Source of the DNA: Panagrolaimus kolymaensis
Lineage: Eukaryota; Nematoda; Chromadorea; Rhabditida; Panagrolaimidae
Direction: 5' to 3'
DNA length: 64,000 bases
Assembly (NCBI GenBank): GCA_028622995.1
Contig: JAJQJQ010000005.1
Span: 8,550,730-8,614,729, forward strand
The position numbers were made by a program, and so were the translations under genes. This document shows, piece after piece, positions 21,567 to 37,500 of the stretch (position 1 is its first letter; every line of letters begins with the position of its first letter). The notes below the pieces were generated by a model. It was not told where the DNA came from and made no database searches. It saw nothing but the letters and a program-made list of their open reading frames with translations.

Positions 21567-22589
21567 TCATCTCATCTCAAAATCTCAACCGACCCGGCCC
21601 GACCTTTCTCAACACATCACAAAATTTTTGATTTTTTTTGGCTTATTTAAATTTCTGGTTTATCATAATAATTAATTGTACAAATTCTTTTTAATGTTTT
21701 TACATCTTGATGCACGTTTTCACTACTAGCAAAAACCAAAAACAGTCAGTTGAGTGTTGAAGAATTTTAGAAGTTTTAATTATGAAACAAATTTTTTTGC
21801 CCCTTCAGCAGATCTTATTTTTTCTTGTTTTTATTTATTTTTCTTCAAATAAATTCATGCAAATACAAGACATTTGAGAAATGGCTGCAAAAAAAACAAT
21901 TTCCCGACATACCAATGTATGGCTTCAAACATAGAGGAAGAAATTAGTGAATCTTGTTTTGAGTTAGGGCCTGAATTGGAGATATGGATTTTTTGATCCA
22001 AATATTTTTTATTAAATTTATTAAAATTATTCCCAACGGGATTTTGTATTCCGTCCACTGGAAGTACCTAATCAGTGATCCATTATTTATTTATGAACCT
22101 TAAAGTACCTTAATCGAAATGCATAAAAAATGATAAAAATAAAGCATAAAAATGTGCAGAGAATATATTTTGTATATTAATGGAAGCAAAAAAGTTGCAT
22201 CATTAGATATTTATTATAGTGGCTCAGTTGCATCAGCCATTGGAACAAGGATTATTAATGCTTTATTTGGACATTAACAGTTTTTGCAGATAGTTTTTTT
22301 TTTCAAACTTGATACTCCATAATCAAAATGAATAATATAAAATGGCACTTTATTGTCATTTATAAAAAGTTAATAAAATAAAAATAAAAATTAATATTGC
22401 AATTTCATTTTGTTCAAATTTTTAATAGTAATAATATACATAATTATCTTCAAATTCCAAAAACAATTCACAAAAAAAAACGAAACAAAAAAAGATGTAT
22501 CACCCGTAAACAAAAAAATTTAAATTAAAAGTTTCTTTTTTCTCTCATAAAAATTATTTTTTTGAAGCTAAAGACAAAAAAAGAAGGAA
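21567..22589. other. intergenic
   Basis: No convincing gene. A 41-codon frame at 22152-22277 (plus) has a fairly protein-like C-terminus ('GSVASAIGTRIINALFGH') but no other support. Confidence 0.5.
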
Positions 22590-25500
22590 TTAGAGTCCAC
22601 TTTCAGCTATTCCTTCATCATCTTCAACAAATGCTGGATTTTGATGTACTTCAATTCGGGGATTTTGAGTTTGAGAATTTGAAAATAAACCAGGTGTGGG
22701 AGGAACAAATCCATAATTAGATGATGGAATTCCAGTGGGATTGACTAAATGAGAATAAAAATGTTCGAGAATATATGCGAGGCAATGATGAATGAAAATG
22801 TATTGTTGCTAAAAAATTTAGAGATTTAAACATTAATGTTTTAGATTAATAATATTTTTGTATTTAGAAAATATAGTTGCCTCATAGCGAAAATGAGTTT
22901 TAATTACTAAAACATACCTCATTTTGAACCATATGACATCGTTCGAGTCTCATTTCATGAACGGTACCAAATACATCAATATTTTTTCCAATATCTATGT
23001 GTTGCATTAATCGATCCATAGCCATAAAACTTCCAGATCTTCCAACTCCAGCTGAACAATGTACAATCGTGGGTTTATTATTAGGGGATGGAGGTAATTT
23101 AGATCGAAATAATCTCGCAAAATTTACTATTCCTGTTGGATCATCTGGAACACCAAAATCTGGCCATGCCATATAATGCAAATGTATAACATTTCTTGCA
23201 GTTTGAGGAGTTTCATTCATATTTTGTAATTTTAATTCTCTTATAACAAATTCATCATAGTGTATTTCATTTAAAAGGGTGACTTCAATATCGCCATAAA
23301 GAACTGAACGTTGATTATTATCTGGCCAATATTGGTGGCATTTATCTCGGCCTTTTTCCACGCATTTAGTTAATGCAATTATGGCTGGACATTGTTGTTC
23401 CCAAACAACTCTCCAAAAATCATCCCTCGTTGATGGAAGTGGACCTTGTGCAGCAATAAATTCTCGGCGTGAATTAAAACCCTAAAATTTTTTTATTCGT
23501 AAAACATCATTTTATTCCCAAAAATTTAGTGAGTAAACAACTTACAGGAATATAATTCGCATTAATATAATCTGAACCTTCATCGTCATCGGTTGGAATT
23601 AATTTAACTCGAGAATGATCGAAAGGTAAAATATTGGTAAAACGATTTTTTGAACGATTTACAGTTAAATCTGCTGCAATACAAGTTTGTCCATTTCCAA
23701 CAAGTCTCAAATCATCATATTCTTCACTAAATCGAAAATCTGAATCTGCAGCCATAAGGCGAACATGTTCAATAAAATCAGAAATTCGAACAGGTCGACT
23801 AAAATGTATATAAGATTGTAAAAAAACGTTTCAAAACTTTTGTGTTTATTTTAATTTTGACCTCAACACGGAAACATTTTTTTTCTCTCAAGCTATTCAT
23901 TAGTCAGACTAAACAAATATCATTTGCATACTTTTTTAAAAATAATTTTAAAAGTTTGATTTAAATTAAATTGTAATTAACTTTTTAATTTCTTATCATT
24001 GAATTTGACTTGTTTAATATAAGTTAATTATTATAGCTTTTATTCACAAAAATTTAGGTAATGTTAAATTAATGAAAGTTAAAAAAGGAATAATTTGTTG
24101 TAAAGAAAAATTATTAAAAATAAAAATGATAATAGTTCAATCATATTTTCCAATTAAAAAAATCCTCTTGGGAAAGTACTTTTCTTTCGTCCCTTGTCTC
24201 AAGATCTCACATCACTTTCCTTAGTATTCGTTTTACTAATAAATTTTTATTCGATAAGTCATTCTTTGGTATAGGAGGTTAATTTGCTCCTTGAGCAGAG
24301 TGTTTTCCCCCGAAACAAAAAACTAAAATTAATTTTTGGAAAGTTTTGCTTTCGGGCAAAACAAAAATACTTTTCTACGTTAAATTTTTTTAGTTGATGA
24401 AAAAATTAAACTGTATTTGTGTGTTTTAGAATCATGCAAAAAAATTTCTTCCAATCCGGCCGATCTCTTTTACAAATCAGATCGAGAGTAACCGTTAAAA
24501 ACATTAGAATTCGTTAAACAAAATTTTACCCTTAATTTATTTCCTTATTTTTTTGCAAAAAAAAAACTTAAATTTTGTTTTATTTACATTTTTTTCACCT
24601 CCAAAAAAGCTGTCTCTTTTATTTCATCGACATTTTTTTGGTGAATAAATGAATGAATGGTCAATCAAGTGGCGGCATAGAAATTACTGTCAAATAAATG
24701 TGACGTTAAATATTTTTTGACATACATAAATTAAAGATCTTTTGAAAAATAAAATAAAAAGAAAGAAACGCTTTATTTTAATGTTTCAAATAAAAAGTAG
24801 GAGGAGGCCTAATTTTTATTATCAGAAAAAGTAAAAAAAGTCGATGAATCAAGCTTTTTTTTCGCATTCAATTTTAAAAGGCAATTATTAACTCAATAAA
24901 AATAAAAATATTTTAATCTCATGCTTGCTTCCTCCTCCCACAAATTAGTTGGAAAAAGATAAGAGACAAAAAAGTGGAGTAATTTTTCATCAAAGTTTTT
25001 AAAAATGCCACGTCCCATATAAAATTGTAACACTTCGAAGTAAAAAAAAGGTTCCAAAAGCATCAGAATGGAAAGAATCCTCGACAGAATTCATTAACCT
25101 TAAAATTCATACACATACGTAAAAAAAAGAAGAACTAAAATAGCGTGCTTTTGCACTATCGTGTTCTGAATAATTTAAAAACTTCAAAAAAAGAAATTCT
25201 TGGTTCTTCTGAAATTCTTCTTTGATTTTTTTTAAATTTTTGGTAACCGTTTTTACAGTAATTTCAATTTCACATCTCAAAGAAAAGTGTAAAAAAGCAC
25301 TTTCAAACAACAGTTTCGTACTTTAAAGATTTTTTACATGGAAAGCAGCCTATCTTTTAATAACAATTTTGGAGCTTAGAGATTTTTAAAAATATGTAGT
25401 TAAAATCCATTTTTAAGAATAAGAAGTTAAAAATACTTTTAAAGCTATGTACTTAGGAATTTGGGTTATTTAAATATTTTGTATTTTCCTAGAATGAGTT

Positions 25501-28500
25501 TAATACCCAGACTTTTGACGAGTGTAAGTATTTTATCTTTACCCAGAAATGGTTTTGTGAAGCGACTTAAAAAAGTTAAAGATTAAGGTAAAAATTTTGT
25601 TTTGTGCTTTCCATGGTAAAATTCGACGCAACAAAAATGACTTTTTTATAATTTTCTTTTGCTAATCTGAAGAAATGCTTTCAAGATGTTTCCAGATTTT
25701 TTTTTAAATTTAAAAATAAATAAAAATTATCTGTCTAATATTTTTTTTATGTAGTTTGAATAAATAAATAAATAACTATAAAAATAATAAATAAATATCT
25801 TTCCTCCTCCTCCTTCCTCCTTATATTTTTTATTGCTTACGTTTTTTTAAACTTAAACAAACTTATGTAAACTTTCATTTTCATTTATTTATGTATTTTC
25901 TATTTTATTTTTTCTTTAAAAAAATTCTAATAATTCTCAAAAAAAAGTTTTTTAAGTGTTTTTTCTTTTCTTTTTGGCGATGGAAAGAAAAAAGCCCATT
26001 ATTTTCTTGAACACACTTATTTTTTTTTATTATTATTTCTTATTCTTCTTCGGCGGCGGTCCCTTTTTTAAAAAAGATTTATTCATCGAAAAAAGGGCTT
26101 TCTTTTTAGTTTTTTTCCATTCATTCAAAAAGGAAAAACTTCTTCTCAATGGAGCAAACAACAGAAGAAGAAAAAAACGTGCTCGTTTTTTATTTTTTTT
26201 CTCAGAAGCTTTTTTTTCCTTTCATGGCAATAGAAGAAAATGTTTTTTCATCAACAAAAAAACGAAATACACAAATATAGAGAGAGAGAGAGAGAGAAAA
26301 AAAGGGAATAGAAAGCCTTCCTTCTCTTTTTTTCTCTTCTCTATGTGTGTTAAATTGCATATTGAGTAAGTAAGTATACTCTCGAAAAATAAAAATGAAT
26401 GAATGGAGAGAGTGGAAAAAAATATATCTATCTAAGTATGTATATGCATGTATGCATGAAGTGTGAGTGAGTCCTCCTCCCCCAACTTTTTTTTATTCTG
26501 CCTCCTATTCTCTATTTTTCTTTTTTTTTTGTTGCACAAACAAGGAGGCAATTTTTTTTTCTTCTTTTTCCTTCCGTAAGCGTGGGAGTCAAAAAATAAA
26601 TAAATATTACGAAGAGGGAAAGAGAGCTTCAATTGCCTTTTAGTCATTTTTTTCAAAAATAAAATAAATGGAAATGGAAAAATGAAACGAAACGATCGAA
26701 AAAAATTTTTATAAATAATAATATCAAAGAATGTTTTTTAACTTTGCTTTTTTGTTGAAGTTTTGAAATTTAAAAATAAACGTTTTTAAAACGGTAAAAA
26801 TGTTTCAAAAAGAAATTAATAAGATTAAATTTTTTGTAAAAAAGTACGAAACCATTTTTATGTCCAGATAAGTTTCGTGTCTAAATCACGTAAATTCAGA
26901 AACACAATTATAAACTCACAAATAAAAATTTTACAGCGTTAATAAAAAAATTTCTGATGCAAAAATACCTAATTTAAATATATTTAACTAAATTTACTTT
27001 TTCGTGTTAAGGCTCAATTTTATCAAAAAATAATTTCATAAATAAATTAATTATAAATTAACTAACTAACCTTTTGTGAACATTATTATTCGTTTTAATA
27101 ACGGTCCATAATAAACTTTTCTGCCCGGGTGGTGGGCCACTTGGTAATCGTTCAAGTCTTTGATCCACTCCCGTTCTTTCTCGCAATGATTTGGATCTTC
27201 GATGATGGGGATTATTAAATAAATTATTTGAATTTGGAATTAAACCATTTATATTTATTTTATTTTGTTGAATTCCCGACGATGAAGTATCCATGGGTTC
27301 ATCAGTTGCTGTGGTTAAATTAGAAGTTTTAATATTACACGTTATCATCGTTGTAGGACCACCAACATTATTAGAATTATTATTATTATTTGGGTTTGTA
27401 GAATTATTGGTTGTGGAATAAAATCCAAGCTTTGCAAGACTATCTGCTGCTCGCTCGGCCATTATCATTTTGAGTGCAGCCCACTGTGATTCTTTCGTCG
27501 ATTGGGAATTATTATTATTAAAATTTCCACCGCCGCCGCCACCACGTGAGGAGGATGATGTTGTTCGACTGGATGTATTAGAGGATGAAAATGGTAATGA
27601 TGATCTAAAACAAATTATAATACAAAAGTATTAAAAAGTTCTAAACAAAAAATAGTAAAAAATTTATTTTTTGCAGCAAAAAACTAGCGAATATTTTTTT
27701 TGTTTGGTTTTAAAAAGCAAAGCAAAAAAAAAGAGAAGAAAAAAAACGAAGAAAGGAAAAAAAGTTATTCAGCTTCTGGCTCTTGCTTCTACTGCCGCCG
27801 CCGCTGCTGCCTGCCTTTTTTTGCCTAAGGGAACTAGCTAGTGCCGGAAGTGCCACGCCTCTTAGAAATAAGAGAGAAAGAGCCCCCAATTTTATTTTAT
27901 TCTCAAGTACTACGCAGAAAAAATAAAATAGATGTTAGAAGAAAGAATGAAAAAGATAAGAAATAAAAATAAAAAAGAAAAGTTTCCGTAGGCACAATTT
28001 TAATATGATTTTTTTATGCTTCGGACTTTTTTTTATTCAACGACAAAAAAAAATAGAAATAATTTTGTTACTTTTTCTTTGCAAAAATAAAAAAATGAAG
28101 AAAAAAAACTATGAAAAGGTTACACGAAACAGAATTAAATAAAAAAATATATATGATTGCATTGTTATGGACGACAATATGTATAAATAACATTCATAAA
28201 AAGGAGGGTGAGGAGGAGGCGAAGTATAAATAAATGTGCATATTGATAGCTTTTGTCATTTTTTTGTACAAAAAGAGAAGAGATTTTGAATGCAATTGTT
28301 TTTTTAGAGTGAAAAAAAGAAAAAGAAAGAAAGGATTAAAATTTTAATAAAACCGTTTCGAAATCATGAAAATAAGATAAAAATTAACATAAAAACTAAG
28401 CTACGAAATTTTTTTAAAAATATTTTAATTCTTGAAAAGGCTTTTCGAAATAAAGATAAGAGATCCATTCCAAAAAATTATCAAAGTTATAAAAATATTA

Positions 28501-31500
28501 TATAACTGTCTTTAGGCTTGAAAGATTTTTTGGTTTTAGAATTAAAACTTTTCAAACCAAATTAAACAATAGTAAAAAAAATTTGTAAGCGAATAATGGA
28601 ACAGGAAAATATGCATCTGATTAAAATTATTTTAATAAACAACTATAATTCAGTAAATAAAAAGTTTTAAATTTAAAAGCTATTGCTTAAATTTGCCTTC
28701 ATTCTTACAGAAAATGCTTGACAAGCAAAAATACTCATGATTTATAAATTATTTTAATTTGGTAAGAACCTAAATATTGTGATGATATCTTATCAACTTA
28801 CTGTAAAACTTTTTTGTTATCATTATTGCTTCGAATATAAACCATAATTACAAATTTAAAAAAAGAAGAAAAGAATAAAAAGTTCCAAAAACTAATAATA
28901 AATATTCCTAATTTTTTTTTATTTCTTTCGACGACAAATTGACAGACAACGACAATCTTCAATCAAACAAGATTTTTCACTCTTTCATTTATTTTTCTTT
29001 CCTTCATCGTCCGTTTTTTTAACTTCTTTATTATATGAAAAAAAGGCGGCTTGGTGAAAGAAAGCTTATTCTATTTTTTTTTTTTTGAAACTCTTTCACT
29101 CTCCCTTCCTTCGCGCGAAAGCAACTACCAACACCAGCAAGAAAGACAGCATAGAATTGTGAATATTGTGTAAATATATTTTTTTCTTGTCAAAAAATAA
29201 AAAATTTAGAAAAGAAAAAGAAAGAAAATCGCATTTTGTAGTTTTTTAAAAAAAGAAGAAAAAAAGCTTGTATTGTGGTCATTTTTTTCCCTTTCATTTT
29301 CTCTGCTTCGTCGAAAGAAAGTAAGTCGCAAATACCAGAATAATTTTTTTAAAGAAAAAGCATAAAAAATAATACAAACAAAAAAAGATTTGCTTGCTTG
29401 TCGATGTTATCGTTGGTGGTTTTATTGATCCCTTCTTAGAAACAAAACAAAAAAACATGCATAGTAAAAACAAGATCAGCAGAAAAAAAACAGAGGTAAA
29501 AAACTGTAAAGAAAAAAGCAATAACAATAATGACGATGGAGATTTTTTTTTTAAGGTAGAGAAAGAAAATCAAAGGATCAAATCTGGAGTTTTTAAGGAG
29601 CCACATAAAAATTAAATTTGATTCACGGTTGATAAAATGATTTATTATTTAAAGCTTGAATTTCGCTTCACTTCTCAGGAAATCAATTCAAAAACTCGGA
29701 ATCAGAAATGCCAAATAAAAAACTTTCACATCAAATAAATATTACAAAAGAAATAAGCGACCTTTTTATGCATAAAAAAAAAAAGGTTTCTTTGACCAAA
29801 CCATTCATTTCCGGTTGTGATTCAAAACTCAAAGAAAAAAAAACTCTTATAAAAAAGTTAAAGACCGCGATCTTTCACTTCCGGGTAATAGTTTATTTTT
29901 TTTGTAAGTAAGTGGGGCATAAAAATGATGTTCAAAAGATGAGTACTTACAAAGTCCTTAAAACCCCAACAACAAAAGAAAAACACAGAACAAAACGTGC
30001 ATTTTCAAAATAGAAAAAGATCTAAGACGTAAGAATATGGTGGAAAAATAAACTTACTTACTATAGCCAAAAAAAAGAAAAATTGTTAAAAAGCTTAATG
30101 GAAAAAATCATTGAAGAAAATTTTGTTAGCGATGGCCAGATTTTTTTGCTATAAGATAAAAAAAAAATTAAAACATACCCTTTCTTTCCTTTTCGACGAT
30201 TAAATAATAAGAAAAATATTAAGGCTACGGTAGCTCCAATAAATAAAAGGATTATCGCAATAAAAACACTTTTAAATGTTGCACCAACTTGTAAGGGTTC
30301 TGAAAAACAAAAAAATATAATTATTAGTCAGTCACAATAAAAATTTAAACAAAATCAGAGAGAATATTTATGTTTATAAAAATGTTTTTTTCTTAAATTT
30401 GACACAGGAAAAAAAATAAAGAAGCCAAATCTTTAAAAAAATAAATAGTGAAAACAATAATTCTTTTTGTGTTTTTATTTTTGAAATTTGAAAAGTCAAA
30501 ATCTTCACAAAGTTGACTGCCTCGAAAAAAAAGGAGGAAGGTAGGTTGGTAAACAACAACAAGACAAAGAGCATAGACATGTTTTTAGTGTTTTTTCTTT
30601 GAAATGTTTTTTGTTAAAAAAATAAAATACAAAAAAAGTTAGTTTTTGAAACTTCTGAGTTATTGCTTTTTTGTTTGTTGCTTAGTGTGTGTTTTAGTCG
30701 AATAAACAACAAAAGAAAGAAAATAGAGGATAAGCGTTTTTGAAAAGAAAGATTTTCTCAAAATTTTATGAAAGCATGGTTCTAATTTTTTAAAGCTTTA
30801 TTTTCCAAAAAAATCAACTACCATATTTTTTAAAACCAAACTGCATAAAATTAAATTTCAGAAACTATTCACGAAAGCTATAGCAACAACGACAAAGCTT
30901 TTTATATTATTTTTAAATTTCAAATTTACGTAAAATAAAACTAAATCAAGCTTTATTTTTTTATAAATTGCATGCTTTTTTATTTTCCAAACAAACACTA
31001 AATTAAAACCACTCCTCAATGGCTAAAGAATTTAAAAAAAATGAAAAATTGAAAAAGGACCCGCGTGGTTATGTGACTTGAGAGAGGATAGAAAATGGAT
31101 GGATAGTGGATTCACATGAAGCAAGCTTCTTCGTCGTCGTTGTCGTTTACGTTTTTTTATGGGATGACTTTTTTATGCATTTTTTTCCTCTCTTTTTTCA
31201 TTCATAAAAAAAAGCAAAAGGCAAGGGCTTCAAAAAAAGAGTAAAGAAAAAACATAGAGGTTAGGACATCGGAGTGGCATGAATGAATACGAAGAAGAAA
31301 AACATATACGGAATATAACTTAATTTTCTTCTAAAAAGTTTTTTCTTGAAATAAATAAAAAAATTGACAGGAGAAAGAAATTCGAGAAAGTCAAAAAGGG
31401 TAAAAGTTTTATTTTTTCTAGAAGTTTTAGGAATGTTTTTTTAAATTTTAAATTGACAGAACGCAAATGGAGAATTCTTGGAAAACAGAAACCCATACTT

Positions 31501-34500
31501 TTTTTTATTTTGTTTATAAAAATATTAATTTTTTTTATAATTATAAATATTTAGGAATTTAGCTGTCTGAGGTCGGCCAACTTTCCCGTGCACTTTAAGC
31601 GAAAAATTGAAACACTAAAAACCGACAAAAAAGCGTAATAAAAAAAATAAAATAAAACTAAAATAAATTTATCTTTAAAACAATCATTTTTATATATTCA
31701 CGCTTTTCCCTTTTCATACATAAATAAATCTCTCTCTTGAGAATAATAAAAAAAGAATGAAACAAAAAAGTACACTCTCCTCCCTCAATTTTTATTTTTT
31801 TGCAGCAATAAAATAAAAAAGTTTTTTTTAACTACAAAATTAAAATTAAATGGATGGAAAAAAAGAGGTGTAAAAAAATTTTTTTAATCAAAAAGAAAAA
31901 AAGAGAACTTCCTTTTGCAAAAGAAAAAAAAAACTACGTCAAATGAAATTTTTTTTTAACAAATTTATTTTATTTAATTGTCATTAAAAATGTATGTATG
32001 AATTTATTTTTATTCTTGCGCTTCCGTAATGTGACGTTATTATATTTGTTGGATGGTGGCGGTGGTAACTTAAAAAAGAAAATAGATAAAAAAATGATGA
32101 TGAGATGGAAAAGTAACCTTTTCAATCGTTGGTTGCACTTTTTTTTGGGGCTCTTCCAAATTCCGAAATAAAAAAAGAGTGCAAAAAACAAACGACGACA
32201 AGGACAAGCATACTGATTAAAAAAAACAACAAACAAGCTAGCAAGCAACAAGGATGCTGGAAATAACTTTTTTTTCTCGTTTTTTATGTATGTACATTTC
32301 AAAATTTTGATGACCTCAGTTTTTTGGATAAAAAATTGCATATAAAAAAGTTTAAAAATAGAAAAATTTGTTTCTAAATATATCGAAAAGAGGAGAGAAA
32401 AAAATTGTTATTTATTATTAGCAAAGGCGAATGTCGAAAAAAATGGAAATAAGTCTACCGTAATTGAATGTGTTTTTTAATTCATGGCTGCTCTCTTTTT
32501 TTGACGTTTCTATTTTTCGTCATTGAGGATAAAAGAAATATTTCATTTTAGGGGCATTAGAAGGTCTTATCGAATAAAATAAGTACGGTTTGGAAAACAT
32601 AAATAATCAAGACGGAAATCGTAATTAATTTTGATAAAAATTTAATACTAAAAAATTATGCAAAAGCTTGTGGCAATTCTGAAATTTTTTAAATGTGAAG
32701 CTTAGTTCATAAAAAGCAAAAAAATTCAAGAAATAAAAATAATGAAGCGAAAGCTTTTTGTTTGTTTGTTAAAATTTGTTACAAAAGATTAATCTCAAAA
32801 AAGCATCAGCGTTTTTTATCTTAGAAATATCTCATCTTAATTTAATTTTAACTTTTGTTATGTTGCTGAGCTTTTTTTTATAAATATCCACAAAAAGTTT
32901 AACTTTTACAAAACATTTTTTTTGTTAATGCCATCATTCCCAGACAACTCAAACCGAATTCGTCAAATTATATCCTTTTTTTATTCCATACAAAAACTTT
33001 TGTTCTTTTCACAATGATGTCAAAAATTTAAAAATTTGACTTTTTAAACTCACAGCCCTGATTACGGTGCTTAAAATATACACGGTTTTGTATTTATTAC
33101 TTATCCATTCTTATATTTATTTACCCATTCATAAATTTTTTAATCAACCCCCACAAACTTCAATTTTATTGTTACTTTTTATAAAACACAAAAATTTTTG
33201 TATTATATTTTTAAAGACTCTTAACAAAATTTACAAAAAGGAAAATGGCACAGTAAATTAAATCTTTTTTCTTTAAACAAAAAATTTCAAAGAACTCAAA
33301 AGATTTTCTTTAGCAAAAAAATCAAAAATACATCATTGGCTCATTTTTCCTTTCTTTTTTCAGGATACAAAATTTTTATTTTATTTATAGTATCTGTTTT
33401 TTTTTCTCGAAAACATTTAAGATTTTTTGTTTGTTTGAAAAGAAATTAATTAAGCTTATGAAAAAAAGAAGGAAAATGATGACATGAAACTTTTTATTTT
33501 TTTACGGAAGTTAAAAATTGGAAATGGAAATGTCTAAGATTCTTAAAAGCAATTAAAAGCAGTGGCGGCGGCAAGCAGACGTTTTTAATATTTATATTTA
33601 TTTATTTGTTTTAGGAAAAATAAGTTATTTAAAAATAAAAAAATCTCCACATTTTGAAGAAATTTATAAATTTAAAAAAAGAGTAAAATTTATTTGTATA
33701 ATAAAATTTTTTCGACGACGATTAAAATTAAACTTGCATCATTGACTACGCTATTTAAATATTATAAAAAGTTTAAAGTTAAAAAATTATAAAATAAATT
33801 CAAAATTAGCAAAAAACGCGTAAACGAATTTTTTCAATTGTACGCATTATTTAACTTTTTATGTATATTAAAATATACGTCAATTGACCGACCATTATTA
33901 ATCGGCTATCAGTAACGAAAAAAAAGTCAAATTAAATTCCAAGTATCTAAAATATGAAAAAAAAGAAAAAATTATGTTACAGTAATCGCTTTTAACAACG
34001 ACATTTAAATAAAATAAAAATAAAGTAAGTAAGGCTTCAAAAACCTTACATAAATAAATAATACCTCTATAATTTTGTAACATAACCTAATTTTCTTTTT
34101 CTTATTTTTTTTCTTTTTGACGTAAAACTCCGCATCCGGTTATTAATTCACTTTTTTTTATTTGCAGCAAATAAAAAAGTTAAGATTTCAAAATAAATCT
34201 CAAAATTTTAAGGTAAAAATTTTCTTGAGAAAAAAAAATTATAGCAAAGAAAACGAAAAGCGGTTTTTAAGATTTGAACCTACTAACTACAAATGGATAA
34301 ACAAATAAAAAAACTTTTAAGTATGTATTATATATAAAATCTTTGCACACATTTAATCTAGGAAAAAAAATTTGCATTTAAAAATTTATTACTTTTCTAA
34401 TCTTCTGTTTACAACAAATTTATTATAACATTTTTTTATTATTATTAAAGCCTTTTGTTATAGTTTTTAATCCTCCTTTTCTCTGATGATTTTTCGCGTT

Positions 34501-37500
34501 GGCTTTTCTAATTTATTTTTTCATTGATGAAAAAAGAAAGATTTTCGTTAAGTAAAAACGGAAATCCTCTTATAAATAAGAAGAAGAGATACAAGAAAAA
34601 AATGCAAAAAAAAATATTTGTTAATAATATTAAGAATTTTAATTAAATAGGAAGTTCTTGCAAAAACGAAAAAAATTAGGGATGACACCGGAAACGAGCA
34701 AAAAAAAAAAGAGATAAAGAAAAATTAAAGAAAAAACACACCTGTAACTACGACATCAGAATACAAGGTATCCGTCCATAAATTTGGGGCTGTATAAAGG
34801 CGTAATTTAAAGCGATAACCACTTCCTGGTTTTAATTTGCCATTGCAAATTGCATATGGATCTAGATCGTTGCAAGTTGTATCAATTCCAATTACCTAAA
34901 AATCCAAAAAAAAATGTAAAAGAAATTATTGACTAAAATTAATTCAAAGAAATTTTTTCGTTTTTTTACTTTTTTAGAATTTGATTTTCTCAAACGCTCT
35001 TAAAGGTTTATTCCCCCAAAAATAAAGCTATACGTTCTTTGAAAGCCTTTTTTTAATAATAATTTCCCATAAGTTTTTAAAAAAAAGTACAAAGCAAAAC
35101 AACTTATATTTATGTATTTTCTCAAATAGCAACAAAGTTCACCTTTGCCACCACCACCTTTCTTTCGACTCCCCCAACTTTTTCTCCACCCTCTAATTGC
35201 CTCTTTTTTTTTGCATGCATACATAAATAATAATTTAATAAATATAAATATGTTTAAAAATAAAGCAAATAACAAACGAACCTCTGAAATGGGACGAGGT
35301 GAAAATCTTTTTAAAGGTTCCACAGGTGTTTCTAATGCAACATAAGGTGGCCAAATGTCAAATCTCTGAACTTGTCCCCATGTCTAAAATACATAAGTTT
35401 TATTATATAAAAATTGTCGGGTAAATAAAAAGTATTATTGGCATACGAGAGTTTTATTTGGTGAATCAAATAACCAATTTTCATTTGTTTTACCATCGGG
35501 TGAAACTTGAGCAACGATGATTGCAGCCTTCGTTAAAAGACCATGTTTAGTTGAAAACATGATTGTATTATAACGAATTGTTAAATCTGTGGATCGAACA
35601 GTATTGGGTAAAATTTCGACGCGAGATGATGGTCGAGGTGGAGCTAAAATTTATTCGCCTAATTGTTATTCAGGTTTATAAATTTTAAAAGATTATCACT
35701 TGAAGGCTCGACAAGAAAACTCAATAAAAAAGTTTTAAACTATTTTTTAAAATATTTTTGTTAAAATTTGTTAAAAATAAAGCATTATCAAAGTTTTTGT
35801 GGTAAGATTCTAAGTAATTTTTCCGAGACTATAAAAATTTTTACTTACCCATAATAGGCATTTCAATTCGAATACTATCCGATGCAGCAGGTAAATCACC
35901 TATGCCAGCTTCAGTAACTGCTTGAGAATTAATTTGATAACTTTGTCCTCCAACAAGATTATCAACAACAGCTTCAACAATCTTTTCATAAATAGAATTA
36001 ACATTTGCTCCAACATTCACAGTCCATGGTTTTTCTGAAGGATCGGATGGATTTACATTTATTACATAATGAGTTATAACACCATTGGGTAAAGCTGGAG
36101 GAAGCCATGAAGCTTGAACCGAATATGGATTTAATGCTTTAACCGAGAGATTTTGAACTGGACCAGGTCGATCTTGACTTGTTTCAAAATTTAATTGTGA
36201 AATGGTTCGAATTTTTTGTCCACAAATTGAATCACTTGAATCACCGCAAATTATTTGAGAATTAATTGAATATTTATGAAATGGTCGTAAACCTTCAAGA
36301 AGGATGGAAGGCATAGTGGAATCTTGCATTCTCAAAGTTCGATCATAAATAATTGTGGATTGAGTATCCATCACGACAACATTGAAATTGCAATCACTTA
36401 TATCCGCTGAAACTGCATATTGTTTATCTTGATTAGTAATTACATTAATTTTAAGCACTGCTGTATTTTTTGTGATTTGATCTATTCCAAGATTCACAAT
36501 TGGAGCACTCATACGTAAAAATTGTTCAAATCGATTTGTGGATACTATTCCAGATGAAGTAACAGTATACATTTGGATTTTATAACACGCTCCTCTTCTA
36601 AGATGATCCACAATCACTGAAGTTTCAGAAGCTGATGGAGTTGTTTCAACTTGTCTTACAGAATCTTTGATTTGAGCTTCCAGTCCTTGTTGTTGTCCGC
36701 CAATTAAAGATGAAGATGAAATTGTGGAAGGATAAATATGTGGATCGACTTTGAGATGTAGCTGAGTATTATTTCCAACAATTTTAGACCATAAATCTTT
36801 TATCTTTAACATGGCCACTTCGGATGGTGGCCATTCAAGTCTCAAAATGCCTTTATTTTCAGCTAATATCAATCCAAAAGCTTTCATATTAAATCCAGGT
36901 TCCACCGCTAAACTTCGAAATATTTTAGTTCCTATTGATTGACCGGATTGTGTTGCGGCTGAGATTTCATATCTTTGCCCTGGAATTAATTGCATATAAC
37001 TAATACATCGAATTTTATCATTATCAAATTCTTCAATTTTAGTTAAATCTTCCATTTTTTCTAATTTTTCTGATGAAACCGAAATCAAACATTTATCTAT
37101 TTTGCTTTGATCTTTTGAAGGTAAAATCACTTCAATTCGATATTTTCCTTTATCAAAATCTGGCACCATTTTTAAATCTTCAGCGGGTAAAGGTTTAATT
37201 GTGTGTGAAATGGTGGAAGCATCGCTAATTTGATTGGATTTTTCTGCAATCACAGCAAAAATATATGTATATCCTGGGATTATTCGATTACATAAATCTA
37301 TTTGTTGTTTAGAATATGGTACTTCTATTTTAATCATATTATCTGATTTTCCTTTAAGTATTCCATATGCAATTTTAAATCGATCTGCTCCACTTTCAGC
37401 TGGCAATATCCAACTAAAATTCACGCATGTAGCATTCAATTCTTGAACAAGCAATTGACCGGGTTTCAAAGGTTCTGAAAAAATTAATAAATTTATTAGA

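Noticed and set aside
22152..22277. 41-codon frame with a hydrophobic Gly/Ala-rich end
   Set aside because: Too short and isolated; no neighbour exon or homologue recognised.
25956..26656. Lys/Phe-rich open frames of 74-137 codons on both strands
   Set aside because: They lie in a phosphatase intron, consist of poly-A/T and AG-repeat translations, and have no domain or splice context.
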